Assembly (NCBI RefSeq): GCF_000237925.1
Contig: NC_031495.1
Coordinates: 18,186,435-18,250,434, forward strand
Direction: 5' to 3'
Length of the DNA stretch: 64,000 nt
Source of the DNA: Schistosoma mansoni
Taxonomy: Eukaryota; Platyhelminthes; Trematoda; Strigeidida; Schistosomatidae
A model generated the notes under the pieces. It was not told where the DNA came from. It was given only the letters and a program-made list of their open reading frames with translations, and made no database searches. The translations under genes and the position numbers were made by a program. The stretch's first letter is position 1; every line of letters starts with the position of its first letter. This document shows, one piece after another, positions 48,713 to 62,000 of the stretch.

Positions 48713-48726
48713 ATTTTCTGGTTTTT

Positions 48727-50359
48727 ATTTTCTATAAAACTATTGGTTGTATTAGAAGCAGATGCTGTGTGTGTTTATGCGATGAAAATGTTGATTAAAA
48801 TAAACATAATTTTAACGTTAATGAAATGTAATAATCATTTATAAGCTAAGTTGATTTATAGCTTAACAGTTGATTATTCGAGACAAAATATTTATGACCA
48901 AAATTAATAAATGATACTTTTTTATTTCTTCCTAGTTAGAAATTGATAATTAACATCCATCAGATTGATTTGTTGGAAATATTGGTATAGATGAAGGGTT
49001 CTCTAAACTTGTCATAATTCATTGGGACTATCACCAAATTCCAAAGGATGAGATAATCGCCCAACTGATTACAGACATTTAAATAAACCTATATATGGAA
49101 CAAAGATTTACTCATAAAGCTGTTTCAAATTAATAAATTTTCGAGCAGATTTTTTCAAAAGCAAGGGGCAGTAAGGTATGTTGATTAAGCGGGAGGTCAT
49201 CAATTTATTTGTCATTGGAATCAGTGATACGAATGAACTAATAACGACAGTATTCCTTATTCGTCTCTTTCGTTAAAATTCAACCATTATCAACAGAACC
49301 TTTCGTAAATGCTAGTAGTTACTCTTTCTCATTGATAGTTTGCAGGTATCCTAAACAAGTTTTTATCCATTAAACTATCCCTTGAGTAAGCATAATTTCC
49401 TTTCAGGAAATAGGTTCAAACAACTGGATCGCTGTACGTTAACTTTCAAAGGAAATAGACTAAATTTGACACAACTCATAAGATAGACGTTTTATCTATT
49501 AGCGACTGACATCATTTTATCAAAACAGATGGTGGTAGACTCATAAACCTTAATATCTAGTTGTAAAAGTTCATGTTTACCTCGAAACTAAACAACTTCT
49601 TCACAAAGATGTTTCGGGATTTCTATCAAGCAAATGCTGAGTCCTATGGACAAGAAGAATCGAGAAATCAACTACTTGTCTGAGTGTGATGTAGCAGCCC
49701 CATTGGACAACACCGCCAATAGCAACAACATCCGCCAGTTAATATTAAACATGGAATTTTTTTCGAAACACTATGTTGTACCAAAAAGGAGTAAACCATC
49801 TAGTGTATTTTTGGTTACGAAGATGTCGCATTCATTATTCTGTTGTCGCACCTTTCAAGTTGTTTAGGGTTCAAAGTTTGTACTACAGTGGGAGTTCTAG
49901 AAGTCGGAAAGAAATTTAGTATTGCAAATATTTGATATTCAGCTTTAATTAGTGTAAAAGAGACATATTTTCCAGTAGTAGCGGTGATAGTAGTATGCTC
50001 ACGACTATTAACAATCGATAGACTTGACAAACAATAAAGCTTTGGAAAAAAACAGGATCAAATAAAGTATTAAAAGAAACTGATATTTAAAAGGGTAGGA
50101 GAGACAGAAGGAGAAAAACATCGTAAAATGCTGATATAGGAAATGGGTATAGAAAGAAATTAAGCTGAAATGATTGTAAATAAAGAACATAAATAATAAA
50201 GTTGTTCACAGTAAAAAAAAGTTTACAAACATACAAATTAGGTTTGATATATGCACTACTAAACTGTGTATTCATTTGTAAATACAAAACGGAATAGATA
50301 ACTAATAAAAGCAAACATAAATAAAAAGGAAAAACGAAGAGAGAATGTGGCTGAACTTG
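48727..50359. other. Intergenic DNA downstream of FLII
   Basis: A 77-codon + frame at 49634-49867 and overlapping minus frames at 49.8-50.3 kb show no recognisable domain. The segment just below 50360 should carry the FLII 3' UTR. No clear minus-strand AATAAA was picked out. Confidence 0.4.
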
Positions 50360-50569
50360 TTAACCTGACCAGTCTTTTGGTTCATGATATGGTCCCCAAC
50401 CATGAAAACACTGTCGAAATAAATGTGGTTCAGCATTTTTCACTGTAAGCTTAAGTTGTCTTGGTCGGTCCGGTTGCATCTGACGTAAATGACTTTGATA
50501 AAGTTTAGCAGCTTGTAAAGATAATTTCTGTTCAACATCTGATGTACGTTTACTCCACCAAAGGTATAT
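50360..50569 (-). CDS. FLII: FLII last exon (gelsolin repeat 6, C-terminus)
   Basis: Starts [20 protein letters not shown] and ends in a [11 protein letters not shown] segment and stop. The repeat-6 strand IYLW follows directly from the previous exon's LLDTGSQ. Acceptor TTCATTAG. Confidence 0.88.
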   Translation of the reverse strand: MYLWWSKRTSDVEQKLSLQAAKLYQSHLRQMQPDRPRQLKLTVKNAEPHLFRQCFHGWGPYHEPKDWSG

Positions 50570-53500
50570 CTAATGAATGTCATTGACAAATAGAGGAAAG
50601 GAAGGAAATAAGAGGAAATCAAAATAAATGAGAATAAATTCAGCAAATCGAAAATTTTGTATCAACTAAGTCAGTGGTCATTAGAAGTCTCAGGTCAGAA
50701 ACCTGATTCACCAACTTTGGTTTAGAGAAACGGATAGTATCATAAGTCCTAACAATTAGAGTGTGGCTCACGTTCAAGAAACTGATGAATCAGTTATCTT
50801 TCTTCTCCCTACTTTTTTATAGCTAGAGTTGAGTAACAAGTGTCGAGGAAACAAGATGCGAACACTACCAATTCTATAAATCTTGTCTATATGCTTAGGT
50901 AATGGCTCAGTGTAATTATCAGTAATAAAAGCACATAAATTATTATTTATCAATTGACTAAAAACTCCGTCTGTAGCTCTTCTAGAGTTACGGCCGGTTC
51001 CAAGCCCGGGTAAAGGAGGAGGGTTGGGCATGGGGTCAGCAACCCCATCCCGTAGAAGACTAACTCGCTAGAAAAACGCTAACCAGAAAAAATAACTCAA
51101 ACCATCTAAACTCTGACCTCCGAGTTGAAGGAAGAATTATGACTCCTCAGGATGAAAGCCGAGATTTTTCGGAAGTCACGAGGCCGATGCCCCTTCTAAC
51201 AACCAGAGCAACAATCTTTCTAGGTACATGGAACGTTCGGACAATGTGAGAGACCGAGAAGACCAGTCAAATAGCAATGAAAATGAGAAGATACAAATTG
51301 GCAGTACTCGGAATCAGCGAAACTCATTGAACCTAAGCTGAACAGCAAAGGTTCGATACGGGAGAGATGCTGCTGTACTCCCGTCACGAAGAGGAAAATA
51401 CTCCACACACTCAGGGAGTTGCTCTAATGCTGTCCAGAGAAGCACGAAATGCACTTGTAGAATGGGAATCTCACAGATCCAGAACTACCAAAGTATCATT
51501 CAAAACAAAGAAGGAGGGGATCACAATGAATCTCTTCCCATGTTATGCACCCACCAATGATAGCAACGACGACATTAAAAATAAGTTCTACTCGAGGCTG
51601 CAATCAATCATAGCCAAGTGCTCAAGAAAGAACCTCACCATCCTGATGGGAGATCTAAACGATAAAGTCGGAGTGGACAACACAGGAATTGAAGACATGA
51701 TGGGACGACATCGACTGGGAGAGAGAAATGAAAATAGGGAGAGATCTGCAAATATATGTGCTTTCGACATATTGGTTATAGGTGGTACAATATTTCCACA
51801 CAAACGCATACACAAAGCTACATGGATCTCACCGGACCACACCACAGAGAACCAGATAGATCATATTCGTATCAACAAAAAATTCAGAGGGATAATAGAA
51901 GATGTGAACATCAGGAGAGGAGATGACACAGCTTCAGATCATCACCAACTGGTGGTTGCCAAGATGAAACTGAAGCTAAAGAAACACTGGACAACTGGGG
52001 AAAAGGCATTACAAAGGTTCAATACAATCTTCAACATTATCTGGAACTCATACGACGGGCTAAAGCGAAAGGTCACGCACGGATGACAGCTGACAGATGC
52101 ATTTCCAGCAAGGACAGGAGTCAAACAAGGCTGTCTACTCTCCCCCTTCCTCTTTCTTCTGATGATTAACTGGATTATGAAAACCTCGACATCCGATGTG
52201 ATCCACGGGATACGATGGATATCTCAGAATAAATTAGACGATTTACACTTCGCAGATGACCTGGCCGTTCTATCCCATACACAGTAAAAAATACAGAGGA
52301 AGACAACCAGCTTAGTAGCAGCCTTTGCATCAGTTGGCTTCAACATACGCAAGTGGAAAACCAAGATCCCCAAATACAACACAGAGAACACCAACCCAAT
52401 CACACCTGACGGAGAAGTTCTGGAAGAGGTGGAAACTTTCATGTACCTGGGAGGCACTATCAATGAAAAAGGAGGATCTGCTGCGACTGGCAAAGTCTAG
52501 ACAACATATTCCTACAATTGAAGAACATATGGAACTCAAAAATAACTATCGAATGATTTCAAAGTGAGAATCCTCAATAACAACGTCAAGACAGTTCTAC
52601 TGTACGGAGCTGAAACTTGAGGAACTACTACGACCGCCATCGAAAATGTACAACTATTTAAAAAAATTACGTTCGCAGGATAGTGAATGTCCATTGACTG
52701 GATACCATCAGCAACAGTTTACTGTGGGAGGGAAATTAGGAAAAGACGTTGGAAGTGGATCGGACACATATTGAGGAAATCATCAAACTACATCATGAGG
52801 CAAGCCCTAACTTCGAATCCTGTAGTGAAACGAAAAAGAAGGCCAAAGGTCACACTGCGTTGGGAAATGAAAGCACATATGAAAAGGATGAATAACAACT
52901 GGAAAGGAGTGACCAGGGCAGGGTTGGATGGAGAATGCTGGTGGGCGGCCTATGCTCCTCCACGAGGGGTAACAAGCGTAAGTAAGTGAAAAAATATTAA
53001 TAAAGGTTTCCTTCATAAAAAACCTTCACTGCATATCAAACTGACACTTTACGATTCGTCTAAATTTAACGAATCGAAAATATCTTTAACTTAATGACTC
53101 TAAATCAAATCAACATTTGATAGTAAGGAGAGTGAAGGCACTGAAGAAAAGTGACCGGAAATTAAAAGCTTTGACAGATAACATGGTATTTAAAATATTA
53201 TTATTGCCGATTATTTCAAGCTTTACACCATCTTAATACCGTGTTATTCTTGAACATAATCTCATAAAGAGAAAAAAAGTCAATAAATTATTTTAATAGT
53301 TGTATTCATGAGTCGATGTAAGCTAGACCACCAATGAAAACCTGGAAGCACGGGACGGCTGTTTCGTCCTAGTATGGGACAACTCAGCAACTATTAAAAT
53401 CATCACAATCTCCACTAAACCCCATTCTAGTAAATTATTTCACTGACAATTAACTTACAATAAGTTACAAATATTGAGAACTTCAATAATTTAATTCTCC

Positions 53501-55975
53501 GTTGTGAGGTTATAGGTGCACATTGCAAAGTAGTCTTACACTAAAACGAAAAGGCCATTGAGCGTTTTCCAAATTTCTAACATTTGTGTAACTTAGATCT
53601 GTTCATGATCTTTACAAAGTTACATTCTACTTTTCCAGTAATCATAAATCCAGTTCTTTTAAGTTTAAAAGACATACGTTAGATTTCGTTATCCTTTTGT
53701 ATTATCAACTTAGATTTATAAGTGTAGAAAGTGATGAAAATTTATGAAAAAGAAATGTCATATAGTTTACTTATCATTGTACTATGGAAATCCTAATAAT
53801 GTAAATCACTCATTCAGTGAATTAATAACACGTATAGGCTAATTAATTGAATATCTATTGAAATATTACGAACTTGAAGGATAGAACTAAAAACAAACAT
53901 CCAACTTAAATCAACAAATATATCTATTAGTATGATTGAAATTGTTGCAATATTTTATTTATGATAGACGGTTTTTTCATTAGCAAATAATGAGTAGCAG
54001 TATATTTCTAGTTAATCTATTGTTGCGTAAAAATCCAAGAAGAAACTAGTTACATGAATTTGATAGCATATATTGAAGTAATGTGACCAGTAATTTTATA
54101 AGAATCTTAGAAATTTTATTGTTATCAAATAAACTGAGTATTTTAATGCATTTCGACCATAAGATATATAATGATCCTCCATAAAACACAAATCAAGCTG
54201 ACTCTCTCAGTATATATATATATATATGCCTTTATTTCTAAAAGGTATTCTCTGAAATGATTTGGATATAGTTTTCTTAGCTAGTCGAATGGGTGAATGA
54301 AAACAACTATCAGTGTTTAATAAAACTTTCTGTCTTGTTTAAGCTGCATAAAATGCGATATGTTCTCATCAGATTTATAAAGAAAAGAGGAACGATGTTG
54401 AATAGCTTAAAAGATAGCCACATAACAATGATTAATTTCTAAAAATAAAATATATACTTGTCAGTCGATTATTAATAATGAGATAGAGACTGTAAATGCC
54501 AAACCAACCTGAGATCCCGTATCCAACAGCATGACATCGTCTGGAGCAAGATCATCTTGACAAAAATCTGCACACTTTTCTGATGCACAAAAATAACCTT
54601 GTTCATTAGACAAACGAAAGAGTCGACCGTAAGTAAGGAAGTCTGCTGATGTATCATATTTCTTCTGGCCACCTAACACTTGCCAAAATAGAGGAGGTTC
54701 AGAACCTTCAGGTACAATATGGAAATCAGCCGGAATCTAGAAACCAAATAATAAAAAGAATCAATATAGATCGGTATCTGGGTATGATTGATATCTTGTC
54801 AATGAATCCCTTTCAAATAAAGTAGAGAAAAAATGTTAGTCTTCATTACCGATTGATTTAGGCTGAACAACTATTGAGGGGCAAGGAGGACTAATCAGCT
54901 TATTCATTATAGCTTAAAACTCCTCATCAGAGCAGAAAGATGGCCTTAACAAGGATCAAGTTAAGAATATTTTATCCTAGCGGTAAGCGTGATGTTTCAT
55001 ATTTCGAACCTTCGTTAATTCACTATAGTGCGCAACAATTACCTTATGTAGTCGACTACATCTATCTCACTATCAACACTCTTGGAATTTATTGGTCTAC
55101 GCTGAGAACAGTATACTATTCTAGGAAGATTATCACACAGTAAAGAAAACTTAGCACTACCATGGCATAAGCATTAGCTATTAATCAAAGTTTTATTTTT
55201 TTAAATCATTAATTAACTGACTCATCAATTTTATGAAGACTATCGGAATAATGTTGATCAAATGAGAGAACTCAACTCAATTACCAAATATTCAGTTCTG
55301 AAATCCAAAGCAAACTATTCGTGTGAGAGACGTTATTGGGTGGTAGCCTAAATCAAAGTCAGTGACGAAAACATAAGCCGAAATAGTTGGATTTTGAAAG
55401 CTATCGCTCATGACCAGCTACAACAATATATTAGATGGTATAATCCTATAACAACTCAAAACGACTTCATGTACGTTGGTTCAGTAAGAGGTGGTAATTC
55501 ACTTTATGACTGTCAACTTCATCTTTCTAGTGAAATGTGATAGTGCTTGCGATTACCAAATTCTAAAGTCAACAAGTGCTCAGTAGCTGTGTAATTAAAT
55601 CTATAAATAATGAGTCGAACTAATTTTACGTGATTACTTAACACACAAATCTTATTCTTTTTTAGCACATATGTTCATCAAGAAAAAACAAAACCAATTA
55701 AACCACTCAAATTAATACACACAACTGAAGGAAAATCATTCAATGAAGAGAGAATCAATTCACAATTTCAATGACTGAACATATTATCAGTCATAATGAA
55801 TTAATTGTAGATTGATTAATTTGTCAATAATGCAAGTAAATTATAATCAAGTGATTTACATACGTACTATGGTGAATTCATTTACATAATCAATAAACCA
55901 TAACAAATCATCATTGTATTAGTAGTTAAAATCATATGCAAACATCAATTTCATTACATTACACAATCAGAGAGA

Positions 55976-56032
<57 letters not shown>

Positions 56033-59000
56033 TCAAAAGTCTTCATCACATTCTCGTTTGTTGACACCAAAAATAAACGATACATTTGACTAGATTATAG
56101 TCATGATCGATCATTCAGAAGTTATGCGCATCCAATTTAAGTTCATTAATACTTCGATCGATAAAAACCGACATCTAGTTTTTGTAATGGTAAATATAAC
56201 TGAGAACATAGTAATAAACGTGACTACCTTACTTTGTAACAAAAAAATGTGGTACAAAAGAATGTGTAAACTTTTTCTCGTTCCTATATTGATTATCGAT
56301 TGATCCATTTATTTTTCAAAAAATGTATGATGAGTAGATGTCAGCATAGAAAAAACAGTCAATGTACATCATAGTGATTACAATATGGTTAAACAATAAC
56401 TATATGTGCAGTAAAATAAATACAGACTAAGACATAACTAAATAAGATTCTCTTTTTATCTATTCGTATTTATTTACAATATGATCAATGTGAAAGGCTT
56501 GCCTATTTTATTACATGCATGAAAATCGGGACAACTGTTTCTGTGATTTGTATTTATTTTAACCATTTAACAAGCAAAAGCATTTTTATAGTTGAAATCA
56601 TGAGTCAATTGAAGCTAGACCACCATGGAAAACCTGGAAGCACTGGATGGCCGTTTCGTCTTATTGTGGATTTCCTTAGCAATGCATACCCACGATCCCG
56701 CCACGCAAGATTCAAACCCAGCACCTATCAGTTCCGCGCGCGAACGCTTAACCTCTAGACCACTGAGCGGACATCCAACGATGTTAATGTTTAAGTTCGA
56801 CCAATCCACAGAATTGAGCAACCGTCCACCATTGTCTTCAATGAGCTACTATCTCACAACAGACCTATTTGAACTCCATTGGTCGCTGCTTCTCACTAGG
56901 ACTCCAGGAAATACCTCTTGGAGCCAGTCACTAGTGAAAAAAGTGCCTAGTCATCCGCGATGCTGAATAATTTAGACGAAAAAATGCAAACCGAATTTAA
57001 TGACAGGTTGTTGATTTCATGATGAAAATAAGAGTTTTTTTCTATAGAAATTCATGCACTAAATCAATTATGCAAAAAACAATATCAAAACACTTCGAAT
57101 GTTACGATGAGTGAGAGCTAATCATTACACCTAAGAGAACAGCAGATATAGTTTTTATATTGAGAGCTCTTTACCGTAGCAAAACATCAGGTTTTGAATG
57201 GGCAAAATCGAATTAATCTATTGAAATACATTCACATCGTTAATTTAACATTGGTTACGAGTTATCGAACAGAAATTCAAATGATTTCATAGAAAAAGAG
57301 TATGAATGTGTTGTGACTTTTAGCCCGGTTAAATGCCATGTGACTTATTCGCCAATCAGAATACGACTTATACAATCACAGCACTGCGCCAAACCAATGA
57401 CGTATTGATGGGTATGAGCAACCTAGTAGCCTTAATGGTCCTTTCTCCAGCTTAGCTCTGCCTATTGAGACCAGAACATCAAAACCAGATCCCACCACAT
57501 GAATCATTTATTTCAAACATACCTGAATTATATACAAGCCAACCAGACCACATCATACCATAAAATAGAAAATAACATTTGCACAGGATCAAGCCAAAAG
57601 GTGATTGTCATTGTGGGAGACTGTAATCACTAAACGGAGTATAATTTAAGAATAGTAGATCGAGTAATAATAGTCTATAGGTCAAAATAAAGCTTATAAT
57701 AAGCGTAGTATAAATATGCATAACCTGGTTGCTGAATAGTTATACAATAAGAATATATGTATAATATTAGTCCATTAATCGCTCTCAGAAGTTACTCATA
57801 ATTCAATCTGTTCCAAGATATAACAGAATGTTATGTATTGTCGAAGGATAAATACCCACATACCAAAAATATTTTGGCAGAATTATATCTCTTGACTTAA
57901 AAGTATTATAACAAACAGATTAACTGACAGACCTGAATTTAAATTAGACAATAATTTAGTGTATTATTATCTATAATCTTTTGAACACGAAAAAATATCA
58001 TTTCATATCCTTTCGTTTGAATTTTAAACGGTTATTTTGACGAATATCAACGTATTAATCAACAATATTTTATGATAATTTGAAGAAATGAAAAATATAC
58101 GCTTAATTTGGTCAGTAATGAAAAAACCTACTTAGCTGATACAGAAAAAATTAAAAAAACATAACTGGAACATGAAAATAATAAATTAGTTTTCCAGTTT
58201 ACCACTATCAATATATAGTTACAAAGGTGGGGATGAACATACCCAACTGAACATTTTCTCGCTTAGGCGACCAGCTAATTCTTTATCTTCAGATGAAGAT
58301 TTACTTCCAGTCCATACATACACATGACATTTATCTGTTTGTTTCTTTTCAAGTACACTAACAATATGTGCAGGTACTTTGATTATGTAAGTGAAGCAAG
58401 AGTTTAAATTTACAACTGACGGTTTGACCTGGATAAGAACAATGAATAAATAATAATAGATAACCTAAGTTTTGACAACAGAAATAATAGCAATGAGATT
58501 AACAAAGGAGTATATGAAAAGAAAAACATAATGTTATTTATATATTGATAATTATCGATAAAAGAAAGATGGTTTTAATGTATCCGTACATAGAAATGGA
58601 GACTTCCGCATTTAAGGCAGACGGAGGTAATGAAATGAAATGTTGTTGAACATCTTAATACAGCTAAAGATATGATTTACTATAAGCTTCAGTATTCCTG
58701 GTTTAATTCATCAATAAATTTTACATGTTAAAATAAATGAGCTTCTAACAGATTAAGAAAAATATATCGCTTCACAACGCATAAACGTAAACTAATTCTA
58801 AGGTGTAATTCAATTAGTAATGATTTAGATCATCCTATTGTTGATATTTCGACTGAATTTTGATCAGTCTTAGCTGTCATATACACAATCAGTGTGGATT
58901 GCCTCGATAGAGTCGTTAGGGTTAAAAACTTTTATAGAACAGAGTGGATATCAACTATGAAATGCATGTAAATTCAGCTGACGAAAATCGTGTGTTGGTT

Positions 59001-62000
59001 TCCACAACAAGCTACATTCTATCTATTCTACAGTATAGTTTGATAATTTGAAGGAGTCAAAAGAAAACAGACCATGGAATACTGAGTTGGGGAATTCAGA
59101 TGGATAAATAGTTGATGAATGATTAAGAAAATATGCTGTCCATATAAGTCAAAATAAAGATACAAGAAAAGTATATAGTTTAAAGAAAAAGCGAGACATC
59201 TAGTGATGATAATGCTGTTATTTAAAAAACGGAGAAACTTACGAATTCCAGATATACTATATATCACTGAGACTTTACTTGACATATTATTAGGATGGCA
59301 GAGAAAGATATACACGATTTATTTGCATAATAAACAAAACTATAGGTTGTAAGTGCTTAAGATTTTGTGATTAGAGAATGAATTGAATAGATTTTTTCTT
59401 AGAATATAAGACACCAAAATACTTAATAATTTTACAAAAATAAAAAGCACTTCTTACACACACGTTACGTGTCTCTAAGAGTAACAAAACATTTTCCTAT
59501 GGTACACATAGAATTCATCTTAAATATTACTCCATTGTAAGTGAAATATTTTGATACTAAGGTAATGGTTTATGAAACTTATTGAGTTCCTCTTAAAATG
59601 AGTTTATGAGTACAGTGTAGATTAATGACTTTGAGAAACCAAATTATGTAAACGATGAAAAGAAATGGGACATCAGAAAAACTTTACATAAATAGTACAC
59701 AAATGCCTTAATCCTAACGCCCCAAAATTAGACAGCGAAGATTAATTTTCATATGAAACATATTTAGGTTGATTTACTCAAAATATATCATTAGAAGGGT
59801 ATGTAGCAATTGCTTAAAAGTATCGATGGTGTCGATGGCCAAATATCTTGGTGTTATTTTTTCCTCTGATCTTTCTTGGTCTTCCCATGTTTTACTGTTA
59901 TCGAAAAAAGCTTACCGTTTGACATACTACATAAAGAGGCTGCATGCTTTTGGGATTACTCACCATTTACTCTTACAATTTGTAAATTCCTGCATATTAC
60001 CTATTATTCTATATTGTTCTCCATTATTCTTTCCCGGGCTTTTGAGAAAAGACTTTGCTGTTTTGCGGAGAGTGCTGAAGGCAGTTCGCAAGGTATGTGG
60101 TGAATCTTTTGAAGTCATTATTAATATGCTTGTGGATAGACATCTTAAGTCTTGCAAACTCTTGGCAGGTGTTATCTTATCAGATACTAACCATCCGCTC
60201 CATTCATATCTTTCTCCTTGTATATCTTCTGGTAGAACGAGACGTAAATACATTACAATCCATACACGCAAGCAAATCTATAAAAGTTCTGTAATACCTT
60301 ACCTAGCAAATTTACTTTGTGACGAATAGGCTGTTAGAGTTGACTTAGTAAATAACCTGTATTCTTAAGCATGTCTCAAATTCGATAATTTGTATAAACT
60401 CAGATTTTCTTAAACCTTTTTTTATTCCTTTTCTGTTTTTTTTGGTAAAAACTTGTTGAAATAACTCGTGCTGAGAATTCTATATTGTACCAGATTATAA
60501 TATTGAATAAAGCCATTAATAATAAATAAATTTGACAGAATGATGTACTTGGATTTATAATAATGAGAATTCCAAGATAATATATTGGTATCTATAAATA
60601 CTTACTTCTATACATCGAGTGGATATAAGGTTACCATTTGCTCTAATATAATACATTTGAATTCGTTCTAAACGTGATGGCTCAGCACGATCACGATAAT
60701 GGCCTGAATGAATGATGAATTGACGTTGAAAATGAGCTAAGAACATAGTGTCTTCTTGTTGTTGTTTTACACGTTTAAATACTACTTTTAATGGTCGACT
60801 AACATTTTCCGGATTTTGTGATAGACGAGCTTGCATATCTTTACGAACTGAGAATTCGAACTGAAGCCAACTTAAATCGGATGCTTCACGACCTTGCCAA
60901 AAATAGACTACAGTTTTTGTAAGATTTGAATCCTCATCAATATCATCACCTTGATTATCACTCTCTGAAAGTTCTTTGTTTTCATCATCATAATCCTGGA
61001 AAAAAATTGTTCAAAACAAAAAGTAAAATTAGTTAATCCATAAAACGTTTTGTTACATTAATGAGCAATGCGTAAGCCAGTTTATTATCCAAACTTTCCA
61101 GTCTTAAGATATGAAAATTTTAAATAACCGGAACTACTTGGTGGTCGTCAATAGTTCATTTACAAACACTCAAGCACATACCCGAATCTCACTTATTATC
61201 TGAACTATATATTAATAATCTACATATAACCGAAGTTATTCACCAGAGAAGATTCTGGGTCAACTCTAAAAACTGATTCGTATTAATCAAACTTTTAAAC
61301 AAATAAATGCTACCATCTAATCCAAAAAGGTTTTCCAATAGTTTTCAAACACACTTCCATTAGGATAGAGTAAAAACGAACATAGCAGTACAATGTTCTT
61401 AGTTAATTCAAATTTGGAAATTGTATGAGATATTTCAGTCAGTAAATGTTCTACTTATACAATCATTAGACCTGTGTAATAACCGACTTTACCTCGTCCC
61501 CATGAAAATATTTATTAGGTTAAATAAATGTTTTTTTTTCTATGTCATTATTACAAGATACTGTTTTACATAATTTTGACTTGCAAGCAATGTTATAGAC
61601 TATTTAAACAATGAAAAGAAAATATATAACTCGAGATAACAGCATGAAAAGAAAAAAACTTAGTCTATATCTATACATTTAAATTCATTACCCAATAGCG
61701 TGCAATTAGAATATACGAATCTTGATTGAAAAATTGTCCAAACCAACGATTTTCCACAAGAATCCATTTCCCATCAACCATTATAAATTGTTGCAAAGCA
61801 CTGCTCGACTCTACAATATTCTCTTCTGGAGGTTCAATTAATTCATCATTCCATTCAGCCATCATTTGTAGAGCCTCTTCATTAGTAAGTGGTGTTTCTC
61901 TAGGTGCTAATAATGCTCGAAGATCGGTAGCAGGTTTATCTTTTTCTAGAATTTTGTTGATATCCACTCCACGGCGTGCTACAGAATCGGCAGTACGGGT

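Noticed and set aside
49634-49867. 77-codon plus frame (starting MLSPMDKKNREINYLSECDV) as a small gene
   Set aside because: No recognised domain or splice context. It may be an old repeat remnant, so it was left out of the gene list.
56690-56770. A tRNA gene suggested by A- and B-box-like sequence (also near 16.6, 36.8 and 12.2 kb)
   Set aside because: No acceptor stem or cloverleaf closes around the boxes, and the same sequence recurs as the head of a dispersed repeat.
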